DNA from: Pseudoalteromonas holothuriae | GTDB taxonomy: Bacteria > Pseudomonadota > Gammaproteobacteria > Enterobacterales > Alteromonadaceae | Length of the DNA: 62,814 nucleotides | NCBI RefSeq assembly: GCF_945859825.1 | Contig: NZ_CAMAPC010000025.1 | Span: forward strand, 1-62,814 | Direction: 5' to 3' | Shown here: in pieces, positions 55,060 through 62,814 of the stretch | How the letters are laid out: the number at the start of each line of letters is the position of its first letter | Numbering within the stretch: position 1 is the first letter of the stretch | Made by a program: the position numbers and the translations under genes | The notes under the pieces: generated by a model | The model's database searches: none | The model's input: only the letters and a program-made list of their open reading frames with translations | Told to the model about the DNA's origin: nothing

Positions 55060-56241
55060 TTATAGTGAACTCGATAATTGTGCCTGACGACGTTGTAGGT
55101 GCCACCCGATAAACTGGCTTAAAATTAAAGAGCAGACAGCTAAACCGGCTCCAAAGTAAAATACCAATGAGTTATCATATAACCAAACAACTCCAAAACT
55201 AGCCGGAATGACAACGGCAGCGATGTGATTAATAGTAAAACTTACCCCTGCAGTTGAAGCAATATCTTCTGGCCTCGCTATTTTTTGAAAATATGTTTTA
55301 AGCGCAATTGCCATCGCAAAAAATAAGTGATCAACAACATATAACACCGCGGCAAAGTCTGCAGATTCAACCAATGCATAACCAGTAAATACCAGTATTA
55401 AACCCGTATATTCTATCGTTAGTGCCTTTTGTTCACCCATCTTGGCTATCATTTTACCAATCATGGGGGCCGCAAAGATATTTATCACATGATTTAGCAT
55501 ATACAATGCGGTGATCTGAGCGACATCAAAACCAAACTTCTCAACCATCAAAAAACCAGCAAACACCATAAATATTTGTCGGCGCGCACCAGAGAAAAAC
55601 ACTAATAGGTAATACAGGCTATATTCCTTACGCAAAATGAGTTTTTTATTCTGGATACTATGTGCCTGAAAATGTGGAAATGCATTTATCATAAATAATG
55701 TAAGAATTAGTCCTATACCACCGAGTAATAAATACAGCCATACGTACCCAACCTGTAAAAAACTCACGAATAACCAGATCATTGCAAATGTAACTAATGA
55801 CGCCATAGACTTTATCGACATCAATTGCCCTAACTTCTGCGCAGCTTCGTCTTTGCTGAACCACTGAAGACTGAGTGATTGATTTAGTGTCTCAAAATAG
55901 TGAAAACCAACAGACATTAATACCGTGGTCGCATAAAGGCCATAAATAGTCGGGAAAAAACCGGTCACAGCAACCCCTATCGATAATAAACATAAGCTGA
56001 TTAGCGCAAAGGTCTGTTCTTTCAAAACCAAGAGCACAAACACGGCAGTAAACGCTAAAAAGCCAGGAATTTCTCGCAAAGATTGCAGCATACCCATGTT
56101 CGCACCATTAAAGTTCGCAGCCTCTATCGCAAAGTTGTTTAACAAGGCTGTCCATGCAGCAAACGTCACCGCCATCACAATTGTTGCCAGCGCTAAAAAG
56201 CCAAATGGTGTTTTCCATTTTTGAGCAGGTACATGTTCCAT
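55060..56241 (-). CDS. MFS transporter
   Basis: 393 residues with about 12 hydrophobic segments and a basic cytoplasmic loop near the middle (HSIQNKKLILRKEY). Start set at the ATG at 56241, which has AGGAGAGG directly upstream; the GTG at 56259 lies upstream of that ribosome site. Divergent from an AraC-type regulator gene with 76 bp between, an arrangement like nimT/nimR in E. coli, so regulator-controlled efflux is a fair guess. Confidence 0.85.
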   Translation of the reverse strand: MEHVPAQKWKTPFGFLALATIVMAVTFAAWTALLNNFAIEAANFNGANMGMLQSLREIPGFLAFTAVFVLLVLKEQTFALISLCLLSIGVAVTGFFPTIYGLYATTVLMSVGFHYFETLNQSLSLQWFSKDEAAQKLGQLMSIKSMASLVTFAMIWLFVSFLQVGYVWLYLLLGGIGLILTLFMINAFPHFQAHSIQNKKLILRKEYSLYYLLVFFSGARRQIFMVFAGFLMVEKFGFDVAQITALYMLNHVINIFAAPMIGKMIAKMGEQKALTIEYTGLILVFTGYALVESADFAAVLYVVDHLFFAMAIALKTYFQKIARPEDIASTAGVSFTINHIAAVVIPASFGVVWLYDNSLVFYFGAGLAVCSLILSQFIGWHLQRRQAQLSSSL

Positions 56242-56317
56242 TGCCTCTCCTAAAAGCACGTTGATTAAATTTCATGCTCATTGTATGCTCAATTTTAAAT
56301 GACCAAAATACAACACC

Positions 56318-57124
56318 ATGACAGAAAGTTTATCAAACCAGACAAGTTTAGGCTGGGTGAGCAGTCAAACACGATTTAACCTAACCCACTTAGGTAAGCC
56401 TGTTTACCCAAGAGCAACCACTATGCCGCCTTGGCAACATGTACAAACACATCAACATACTTGGGGGCAACTTGCTTACACCAGCAATGGTGTAATGACA
56501 ATTAACACCCCTGCTGGGAATTTTGTTATTCCACCCGATCAAGCTCTTTGGCTCCCCCCTAATTTACCTCATGAAACATTTTGCCGTTATGGCGGACATT
56601 TTCGTAGTGTTTATATTGATGGTGACTATATTGACGTTTTAGGTCGTGATGCCAAGCTATTGCACGTAGATGAGTTACTAAAATCTATCATTTTAGAAAT
56701 ATGTCAATGGGATCCTAACTATACTCTCGATGAAAAAAAGCTGCGTTTTATTGATGTCTTTATAGACAGGCTCGAATCAGCTCCAACTAGCGCCTTTTTT
56801 ATGCCAACAGCTCAAGACCCTAGATTATTGCCCATAATCAGTGAGCTTCATGCTAACCCCGGATGTAATAAAACACTACAGCAATGGGGTGAAGAGGTTG
56901 GCGCGTCAACCAGAACCCTTAACAGGCTGTTTCACAAAAGCTTTACAATGAACTTCAGCCAATGGAAACAAAAACTGCGAGGATTAAGAGCGGTAGAGAT
57001 GATAGAAGCGGGTTACAGTCAACAACTTATCGCGGAGCAACTGGGGTTTGAATCAAGCTCAGCTTTTAATACTGCCTTTAAGAAGGTGTTTGATTGTACT
57101 CCAGGGCAATACTTACGTAAATAA
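56318..57124 (+). CDS. AraC-family regulator with N-terminal cupin
   Basis: 268 residues. The cupin-like sensor part (about 35-115; HQHTWGQLAYTSNGV, LWLPPNLPHE) is followed by a typical double HTH (about 170-268; GASTRTLNRLFHK and LGFESSSAFNTAFKKVF, ending TPGQYLRK). It probably controls the divergent MFS gene. Confidence 0.9.
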   Translation: MTESLSNQTSLGWVSSQTRFNLTHLGKPVYPRATTMPPWQHVQTHQHTWGQLAYTSNGVMTINTPAGNFVIPPDQALWLPPNLPHETFCRYGGHFRSVYIDGDYIDVLGRDAKLLHVDELLKSIILEICQWDPNYTLDEKKLRFIDVFIDRLESAPTSAFFMPTAQDPRLLPIISELHANPGCNKTLQQWGEEVGASTRTLNRLFHKSFTMNFSQWKQKLRGLRAVEMIEAGYSQQLIAEQLGFESSSAFNTAFKKVFDCTPGQYLRK

Positions 57125-57195
57125 ACGTTATAAGTAGGCTTTCGTAAATAAAAACCTACTAGTGCAACATAAAAAACCAATGCAACTTAACGTAT

Positions 57196-58089
57196 TTATT
57201 TTATAACTACAAACGTGCCTTCAAATTTTGCAACCAATACATCACCATCATATACGTTAACTGGCACAACATATTTTACCTTAGACTCATCTGCTAACGT
57301 ATCAAGGTTACCTTCACACTCGGATAATGATACTGTCGCATTCGGCGCTGCCGTCAAAGGTTTAAGGTACTTAATATTGGCATCTGCTAATACAATATCT
57401 CCTTCTATATTTAGCTCTTTCATCGCCAAATAAGTTGCCCCCCAACCTGTGAGAGTCGCCATACTATAAATTGAGCCAGCAAACATTGAGCTATGAAGGT
57501 TAAGGTTCGCTTTCAAATCAGCACGCGTTGAAAATTGCCAGTCGGTGTAGCTATCTACTTTAATACCCATCGCATCACTAATGGGGATTGATTCACGCCA
57601 AGTATCTTGTAAAACTTGCGTCCAATCAGGATGGCGAAACCAACCAGGCTCTGTGGGTTTTTGCTTAACCATTTTCCAGTGCTGAATGTCATTGTAGGCA
57701 AGGTGTGCTTTCTCTACCATTTGATATCCATGGCGTTCATAAAAAGCGAGTGCCCGCTCTCTAGCAAATAACACCAACTCATCAGCACTTTGCCGCCAAG
57801 CACTTTTCTCAAGCTCATGTAATAAACGACTACCCAAATGGTGTCCTCTATGTTCCTCTGATACAGCCATATAACGGACTTGTGCTTGCTGTTGGTTATT
57901 AAAATGCAATCGCGCGACAGCTAATACTTGCTCTTCATTATTTTTAATGTATAAGTGCTCAGATTCTTGCTCTAAATCGTCCTGCTCCGAACCTCTTGGT
58001 TGCCCCCAAGGGGCACGTAATACCTGCCAGCGTAATTGATAGTAAGCTTGCCAGTCTTCACTACTTTGGGGTGAGCTAACCTTAAACAT
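57196..58089 (-). CDS. YiiD-type GNAT / hotdog thioesterase fusion
   Basis: 297 residues. Residues 1-150 are a GNAT domain (YMAVSEEHRGHHLGSRLLHELE) and 155-297 a hotdog domain (LNLHSSMFAGSIYSMATLTGWG). This is the two-domain organisation of E. coli YiiD, reported to act as a malonyl-ACP decarboxylase (MadA) in starting fatty acid synthesis. Its neighbours dtd and yihY also flank yiiD in E. coli. Exact activity here is inferred. Confidence 0.88.
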   Translation of the reverse strand: MFKVSSPQSSEDWQAYYQLRWQVLRAPWGQPRGSEQDDLEQESEHLYIKNNEEQVLAVARLHFNNQQQAQVRYMAVSEEHRGHHLGSRLLHELEKSAWRQSADELVLFARERALAFYERHGYQMVEKAHLAYNDIQHWKMVKQKPTEPGWFRHPDWTQVLQDTWRESIPISDAMGIKVDSYTDWQFSTRADLKANLNLHSSMFAGSIYSMATLTGWGATYLAMKELNIEGDIVLADANIKYLKPLTAAPNATVSLSECEGNLDTLADESKVKYVVPVNVYDGDVLVAKFEGTFVVIK

Positions 58090-58208
58090 ATATACTCCTG
58101 TTCTTCATTTTTCTTGCCGATGTGCGATAAACCATACTCGAAATCGTAAGAACTGAACATACTCGATTAGTAGAAGTTTCATGTATTTCGTAAAAAATAT
58201 CGCACAAA

Positions 58209-58937
58209 ATGTGTATTATCGAAGCCTTAAGCTATGCTCATTTAACTATGTATGATTTTGTAACTACCAAAGGCACAATCGCCAATCAATTTGTGCAACA
58301 AAGCCATAAATTAGGACACCTACTTTATTGGCATAAACAAGGCGATATTAGTATTCAAGTCAGACAGGATAAAACCTTGCGCTGGTTGTTGATCAATGAC
58401 ACTTTACAATCTGTAGTGGCAAGAGAACATCCAGAACACTTTCTTTTTCCTCATTTACAAGCCCTAGAAAAAATTTGGCAGAATCTAACTCCGCCAAAAA
58501 GTGTATTAGAGTTAGGACTAGGAGGTGGTGCAATCAGAGATTATCTACAGGCCATGTACACCGATTGTCATGTATTTTCGGTCGATAACAACCCAGACAT
58601 TGTGCACTGCTATAAAAAGTACTTTAGCACGAAAAAAGCTTGTCACGTTGCCTGTATGAGCGCAGATTCAGCGTTAAGTGAAGGACAAAAATATGATTGG
58701 ATCATTTTAGACTTATTCAGTGAAATGCGCGCCCCTTTGTTCTTATTCCAACACCCATTTTATCAACTGTTGCGAGCCGCGCTTAACCCTAAAGGCTGGT
58801 TATTCATCAACTTTCTTTGTGAGCATCACTCACAAAGAAAACATTTAGAACATCTACTTATTACTAACTTTGGAAAAAAGCCTCATATCGTAACCCTATC
58901 TGATTACGCCAACCATATTATTGCCGTTAGACGTTAA
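58209..58937 (+). CDS. Spermidine-synthase-like methyltransferase-fold protein
   Basis: Up to 242 residues; the ATG at 58248 (about 229 residues) is an equally possible start and neither has a strong ribosome site. Class I SAM-fold motifs VLELGLGGGAIRDYL, SVDNNPDIV and YDWIILDLF follow the order of spermidine synthases. The substrate is not evident. The last codons and stop lie inside a 7-bp tandem repeat. Confidence 0.8.
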   Translation: MCIIEALSYAHLTMYDFVTTKGTIANQFVQQSHKLGHLLYWHKQGDISIQVRQDKTLRWLLINDTLQSVVAREHPEHFLFPHLQALEKIWQNLTPPKSVLELGLGGGAIRDYLQAMYTDCHVFSVDNNPDIVHCYKKYFSTKKACHVACMSADSALSEGQKYDWIILDLFSEMRAPLFLFQHPFYQLLRAALNPKGWLFINFLCEHHSQRKHLEHLLITNFGKKPHIVTLSDYANHIIAVRR

Positions 58938-59060
58938 ACGTTAGACGTTAGACGTTAGACGTTAGACGTTAGACGTTAGACGTTAGACGTTAGACGTTAG
59001 ACGTTAGACGTTAGACGTTAGACGTTAGACGTTAGACGTTAGACGTTAGACGTTAGACGT
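58926..59060. repeat. 7-bp tandem repeat array (GTTAGAC)n, about 19 copies
   Basis: Uninterrupted GTTAGAC units, the second copy being GTTAAAC. It fills the whole space between the convergent 58209 gene and dtd and supplies the stop codon of both (TAA at 58935-58937 on the plus strand, TAA within GTCTAAC on the minus strand). Every reading frame on each strand meets a stop within 21 nt. Confidence 0.97.
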
Positions 59061-59490
59061 ATAGATTAAATGTAACAGGTCCATCATTACATAATGTGAC
59101 TTGCATATCTGCTGCAAATTGGCCAGTGGCAACTTGTATACCAGATGCTCTTGCTTGCTCAATAAATAACTCATAAAGCGCTTTAGCTTGTTCTGGCGTT
59201 GCCGCTGAAGAAAAGCTAGGTCTCATTCCCTTGTTTGTATTCGCAGCCAAAGTAAATTGTGACACGACTAATAATTGCCCTGATATATCTTTCAGGCTTA
59301 GATTCATCTTGCCATCAGCATCAGTAAAAATACGATAATTACTTATTTTATGCAGTAACTTTGTTACGTGACTTATTTCGTCATTTTTTTCCACGCCTAA
59401 CAAAACCAGTATACCCGTGCCTATCTCACCAACTACGTGACTATCCACTTCGACTTTGGCTTGAGACACTCTTTGTATAAGACCCTGCAC
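59053..59490 (-). CDS. dtd: D-aminoacyl-tRNA deacylase
   Basis: 145 residues. Removes D-amino acids mischarged onto tRNA. SQFTLAA (77-83) and the cross-subunit GPVTF (137-141) are both intact. Last gene of the leftward yihY-pip-dtd run; its stop is in the 7-bp repeat. Confidence 0.96.
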   Translation of the reverse strand: MQGLIQRVSQAKVEVDSHVVGEIGTGILVLLGVEKNDEISHVTKLLHKISNYRIFTDADGKMNLSLKDISGQLLVVSQFTLAANTNKGMRPSFSSAATPEQAKALYELFIEQARASGIQVATGQFAADMQVTLCNDGPVTFNLYV

Positions 59491-59569
59491 TTCTCCCCCT
59501 ATTTAATCGATGCACAAGAATATAACTATAAGCGAATGATATACCATGTTCTACCTACCTTTTGCTTAA

Positions 59570-60514
59570 CTATGTGTGTAATTTACATGCTAATAAGTCT
59601 GCTGCTCGACGAATCGCCTCAAAATATGCTTCATTTGCACCGCTGTGCCCTATGCCATCCAAAATGTACAACTGAGCATCTAACGCTTTAGCCAAACGCT
59701 GTACCGGTGCAAATCGGCAAACAAGGTCATGCCTGCCATGAATAAACCAAATGGGTATTTTTTGAAAATTTTTAGGTGCAGTATCTAACCCTTTGAGCTG
59801 CTCAAATACTTTTGGGCTAAAATAATGACACATAATCTTTGCCTGTTGTGTGATACAGCTAACTTGCTCCAAGTGATAACGACTCATCGCAGCAGCCAAA
59901 GTAACTTGCCTATCCCAGCTATGCCAATGAAGTGCCGCTTTGTGTTGTAATAATTCATCTTCGCTGGATAACGCATTTTGATAATAAGCCAGTATATCCT
60001 GCATACAACTAAAACCTTGACTGAACTCTTCATAGCTTTCTGGATAAAACTGGGCACCCGCGCCATTTTTGGAATATAACCAGTGCAAGTCCTCAGGTGT
60101 TGCTAAAAAGCTCGCCCACAAAATAAGACCTTTAATACGCTCAGGATAAGTGTGTGCGAATAACAAACTTAGTGTTGCCCCCCAAGAACCACCCGCGAAC
60201 ACAGCTTGTTTAATTTCGAGGTGATCTAATAAGTTATTAATATCTTGGATTAGGTGCTTAGGCGTATTGTTATCTAATATTAATGGAGTTGAGCCACCAC
60301 ATCCGCGCTGACTGAATAAAATAATACGGTAGCGCTTGGGGTTGAAGTACTGCGTAGTGTCTACGCTGAGCCCACTCCCTGGTCCACCATGACTGATCAA
60401 TACAGGTAACCCATCAGCTTTCCCATACTCTTCAACATAAATTTGATGACCTTCACCTACAGCAAAATGAAAGTTACGTAACATGTCACCCACTCTATAA
60501 CCTTGTGCCATCAA
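59570..60514 (-). CDS. pip: Proline iminopeptidase (S33 alpha/beta hydrolase)
   Basis: 314 residues. Removes N-terminal proline from peptides. HGGPGSG (oxyanion region), nucleophile Ser110 in GGSWGATLSL, Asp in HGRHDLV (about 265) and His in GIGHSGAN (about 290). 14 bp after yihY, 79 bp before dtd. Confidence 0.92.
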   Translation of the reverse strand: MMAQGYRVGDMLRNFHFAVGEGHQIYVEEYGKADGLPVLISHGGPGSGLSVDTTQYFNPKRYRIILFSQRGCGGSTPLILDNNTPKHLIQDINNLLDHLEIKQAVFAGGSWGATLSLLFAHTYPERIKGLILWASFLATPEDLHWLYSKNGAGAQFYPESYEEFSQGFSCMQDILAYYQNALSSEDELLQHKAALHWHSWDRQVTLAAAMSRYHLEQVSCITQQAKIMCHYFSPKVFEQLKGLDTAPKNFQKIPIWFIHGRHDLVCRFAPVQRLAKALDAQLYILDGIGHSGANEAYFEAIRRAADLLACKLHT

Positions 60515-60528
60515 AGTACCTCTTTAAC

Positions 60529-61419
60529 TTACGGTAGTTCCCTCTCATCTTGCTTATCATTATCAGCAAACCAAGGTACATGCTCACCTAAACAAACTGT
60601 AAATTCAGCACCCAAAAGAACAACTATCCATGATAAGTAAACCCAGACAAACAAAATTGGAACGGTTGCTAACGCACCGTAGATCACCTCGTAAGACGGA
60701 AAGTGACTAATATAGGCTGCAAATCCTTTTTTGGATAATTCAAATAGCATTGCAGCAAACAACGCCCCAGGTACCGCAGCACGAAATGACACACGAGTAT
60801 TAGGCACTAGAGTATAGAGCATAATAAAACCAATCATAGAAATAGCATAAGGCAAAAGTTTCAGCAAAAAACCACTAAACCCCGGGATCCCCTGATCAGC
60901 AAAAGAGACCAACGAAACTATATAAGAGGTCACACCAATGCTAGCGCCTAATAATACAGGTCCCAGCGTTAACACCATCCAATAAATCGCAAACGAAATC
61001 ATTAAAGGTCGCTTCTTTTGAATACGCCAAATTCTATTTAGCGCCGCATCAACATTGCGTATCAGTAAAAGAGCAATACCAGCTAGAAAACCTATACCAA
61101 CAGCGGTCATTTGGTTAGCATTTCCCGTGAAAGCACTCATATGCGACTTAATACTATCTGTTGATGTCGGTACAAAGTTATTGAAAATAAAGTTTTCAAT
61201 CGCCAAACGAGTATCTTCAAACCCAGGAAATGCAGAGAATATAGCTACACCCACCGCTATCAACGGCACCAAAGATAGCAGCGTTACATATGCTAAATAC
61301 CCTGCATTAATCGTTATTTGATCTTCAATACAACGCGCAAAATAATAACGCCACCACTTTGGTTGCATCATTATAATTTGCTTAGTTTTATCAGCTAAAG
61401 CTGGGAAGTTAACATTCAT
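60529..61419 (-). CDS. YihY/BrkB-family inner-membrane protein
   Basis: 296 residues with about six transmembrane segments. The N-terminal YYFARCIEDQITINAGYLAYVTLLSLVPL is typical of the YihY/UPF0761 family. Despite the old tRNA-processing name (RNase BN), it is not a nuclease. Same yihY-dtd neighbourhood as E. coli, with pip inserted. Confidence 0.92.
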   Translation of the reverse strand: MNVNFPALADKTKQIIMMQPKWWRYYFARCIEDQITINAGYLAYVTLLSLVPLIAVGVAIFSAFPGFEDTRLAIENFIFNNFVPTSTDSIKSHMSAFTGNANQMTAVGIGFLAGIALLLIRNVDAALNRIWRIQKKRPLMISFAIYWMVLTLGPVLLGASIGVTSYIVSLVSFADQGIPGFSGFLLKLLPYAISMIGFIMLYTLVPNTRVSFRAAVPGALFAAMLFELSKKGFAAYISHFPSYEVIYGALATVPILFVWVYLSWIVVLLGAEFTVCLGEHVPWFADNDKQDERELP

Positions 61420-61504
61420 AATAGTTTAATATCGAAAAACACTTTGCACATCATAGCAATCGGTTACATAATTTACAGCATGATAGATAGCAAATAGACT
61501 CAAT

Positions 61505-62149
61505 ATGAAACGAATTACACTAGCTACAGCACTTATTATAGCACTTTCAGGATGCCAAACTGCTTATTACTCTGCCATGGAAAAAGTCGGCATTCATAAA
61601 CGTGAAATACTTGTTGATAGAGTCGAGGCCACCAAAGAGTCTCAAGAAGAATCTCAACAAGAGTTTCAATCCGCTTTAGAGCGGCTTAGTACATTGATTA
61701 ACTTTGATGGTGGGGAGTTACAATCCGCATATGAACAGCTAAATAGCGATTACGAATCAAGCCTCGCTTCAGCAGAAGAGGTAAGTGTAAATATCAATAA
61801 GGTTGAAGATGTTGCCCAAGCACTTTTTGATGAGTGGCAAGATGAACTTGCACAATATTCAAGCGCCAACCTTAAACGTGAAAGTGAAAAAAAGCTAACT
61901 CAGACACAACGTCAGTTTGATCGATTACTTCGCTCTATGCGCAGTAGTGAACAAAAAATGCAACCTGTCTTGGCTTCTTTAAAAGACAATGTTTTATACC
62001 TTAAACATAATTTGAATGCTCAGGCGATTGTAGCCATTCGTGGTGAGTTTAAAAGCTTGCAAACTGATATTAAGTCTCTAATTGATGATATGAATCGCTC
62101 TATAGCCGACTCAAATAAATTCATTGAACAAATGAATGCTAGTAAATAG
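61505..62149 (+). CDS. DUF2959 lipoprotein
   Basis: 214 residues. Lipobox LSGC with Cys17, then long acidic alpha-helical coiled-coil segments (about 45-210). The start of the mature part, YYSAMEKVGIHKREILVDRV, is characteristic of DUF2959. Function unknown; expected to be anchored to a membrane facing the periplasm. Confidence 0.88.
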   Translation: MKRITLATALIIALSGCQTAYYSAMEKVGIHKREILVDRVEATKESQEESQQEFQSALERLSTLINFDGGELQSAYEQLNSDYESSLASAEEVSVNINKVEDVAQALFDEWQDELAQYSSANLKRESEKKLTQTQRQFDRLLRSMRSSEQKMQPVLASLKDNVLYLKHNLNAQAIVAIRGEFKSLQTDIKSLIDDMNRSIADSNKFIEQMNASK

Positions 62150-62180
62150 TGCTTTATTCAAAATGCTTACGGCGAAGAAT

Positions 62181-62220
62181 TAACTAGCTAGAATGATCAA
62201 TGTTTTAATAAAGTTGGTAT
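62181..62220. repeat. MITE-like repeat, partial copy 3
   Basis: CTAGCTAGAATGATCAATG followed by TTTTAATAAAGTTGGTAT, matching the right end of the copy at 29262-29422. The other end is missing. Confidence 0.65.
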
Positions 62221-62239
62221 TTCATTCCATTTGCACAAG

Positions 62240-62566
62240 GTGCAAATGTCTAATGACAAAGCGCGCAGCGCTTACATTCCATTTGCGCAAGGTGGAATAA
62301 GTGTAAAAGGTTAGCGACATGAGCGACGCGAATACACTCTTTTTACGCAAGGTGAAATGAGCAGGTTTAGCTGTTGCCGAGGGACTTATCGTGAAAAGGG
62401 TTAACGATGGCGAACGCAGTGAGTGCGTTTCCTTTGCGCAAGGTGAAGTAAGTGTAAAAGGTTAGCGACATGAGCGAAGCGAATACGCTCTTTTTACGCA
62501 AGGTGCATATAGTGCAAATGTCTAATGACAAAGCGCGCAGCGCTTACATTCCATTTGCGCAAGGTG
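62240..62566. repeat. Array of five hairpin units in the order A-B-C-B-A
   Basis: Units of 54-55 bp, all ending CGCAAGGTG: A at 62240-62294 and 62512-62566 (identical), B at 62301-62354 and 62452-62505 (two differences), C at 62391-62445. Each has near-inverted ends (for example GTGCAAATG...CATTTGCGC) and an inner stem (AAGCGC-GCA-GCGCTT in A; AACGCA-GTGAG-TGCGTT in C). A 36-bp spacer separates the first B from C. An inverted CACCTTGCGC occurs at 62630-62640. It lies between the DUF2959 gene and the rrn terminator; no protein is encoded. Confidence 0.85.
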
Positions 62567-62703
62567 CAATGAGTTATTTTAACAATCGCTGAGGGAATAT
62601 CAGACTAACGACTGTGAAGCTTGCTCACTTCACCTTGCGCTAATTCGTCTCTTTATCAATGCCTATACCCTCTGCACTGTACGAGACGATTTAGCACACA
62701 CAA

Positions 62704-62735
62704 CAAAAAAGCCCGACTCTTTCGAATCGGGCTTT
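62704..62735 (-). terminator. rRNA operon terminator
   Basis: Stem AGCCCGA/TCGGGCT with TTCGAAAGAG loop and a run of T on the minus strand, just downstream of the 5S 3' end. Confidence 0.92.
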
Positions 62736-62747
62736 CTCTTAATTAAA

Positions 62748-62814
62748 TCCTGGCGATGTTCTACTTTCACATGGCAAAGCCACACTATCATCGACGCTGT
62801 TTCGTTTCACTTCT
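62748..62814 (-). rRNA. rrf: 5S ribosomal RNA, 3' part (partial)
   Basis: The minus strand reads AGAAGTGAAACGAAACAGCG... GATGATAGTGTGG...CATGTGAAAGTAG...CATCGCCAGGA, the 3' half of a gammaproteobacterial 5S rRNA. The gene continues beyond the right end; the rest of the rrn operon must lie there, also reading leftward. Confidence 0.95.

Noticed and set aside
58926..59060. CRISPR-like array
   Set aside because: Units are 7 bp and contiguous, with no spacers.
62240..62566. CRISPR array near the 5S gene
   Set aside because: The 54-bp units differ from each other, spacing is irregular and there are no unique spacers of even length or cas genes.

Overview
The window looks like one chromosomal segment of a marine gammaproteobacterium of the Alteromonadales, most likely Pseudoalteromonas or a close relative. 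The grounds are the gene content (GspC-N type II secretion, HslR-HslO-PckA, FabR with an adjacent desaturase, SrkA-DsbA, YihY/Pip/Dtd/YiiD), moderate-to-low G+C, and the style of the intergenic repeats. The left edge holds the two promoters (P1, P2) of an rRNA operon that reads leftward out of the window. The right edge holds the 3' end of a 5S rRNA gene, also on the minus strand, with its terminator. The window is therefore a block between two rrn operons in the same orientation. No insertion sequence, prophage, CRISPR array or tRNA gene was found.

Layout. 0.4-9.3 kb: housekeeping genes (membrane-anchored RRM protein, murI, trmA, two tandem dsbA-type genes with srkA, ccoG, small unknowns, UPF0149). 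9.3-20.7 kb: a complete leftward gspC-N type II secretion operon, with translationally coupled minor pseudopilins. 20.9-28.3 kb: hslR-hslO, pckA with two palindromic operator-like sites, a chemoreceptor, hemN and a TerB-like gene. 28.4-35.0 kb: a small lipoprotein, a globin, a secreted unknown, and the leuABCD operon with a leucine-rich leader peptide and attenuator. 35.4-45.5 kb: a leftward run of six genes for exported proteins. 45.9-49.2 kb: fabR, a delta-9-type desaturase with a FabR-like operator, and sthA. 49.3-54.3 kb: an outer-membrane barrel/cupredoxin pair, a GH97 glycosidase and a LiaF-like protein. 54.3-61.4 kb: GNAT, MFS with a divergent AraC regulator, YiiD-type protein, spermidine-synthase-like protein, dtd, pip, yihY. 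61.5-62.7 kb: a DUF2959 lipoprotein and a hairpin-repeat array before the 5S gene.

The most interesting region is 35.4-45.5 kb. In transcription order it encodes an M4 metalloprotease with PKD and GEVED-like domains, a large exported protein ending in a Hint (hedgehog/intein-type) domain, a MACPF/CDC-like protein, a stand-alone GEVED protein, a second MACPF/CDC-like protein and a third, divergent one. All six start with signal peptides. This reads as a secreted multi-component pore-forming or surface-attack system with a built-in protease and an autoprocessing partner. The type II system 15 kb away is a plausible export route. The MACPF/CDC assignment rests on reading motifs and on similarity among the three proteins; it needs a structure search.

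Other notable points: a 7-bp tandem repeat (about 19 copies) fills the gap between two convergent genes and supplies both stop codons; a mirror-ordered A-B-C-B-A array of hairpin units lies next to the 5S gene; a three-copy MITE-like repeat is present; and an intrinsic terminator is embedded in the coding sequence of murI.
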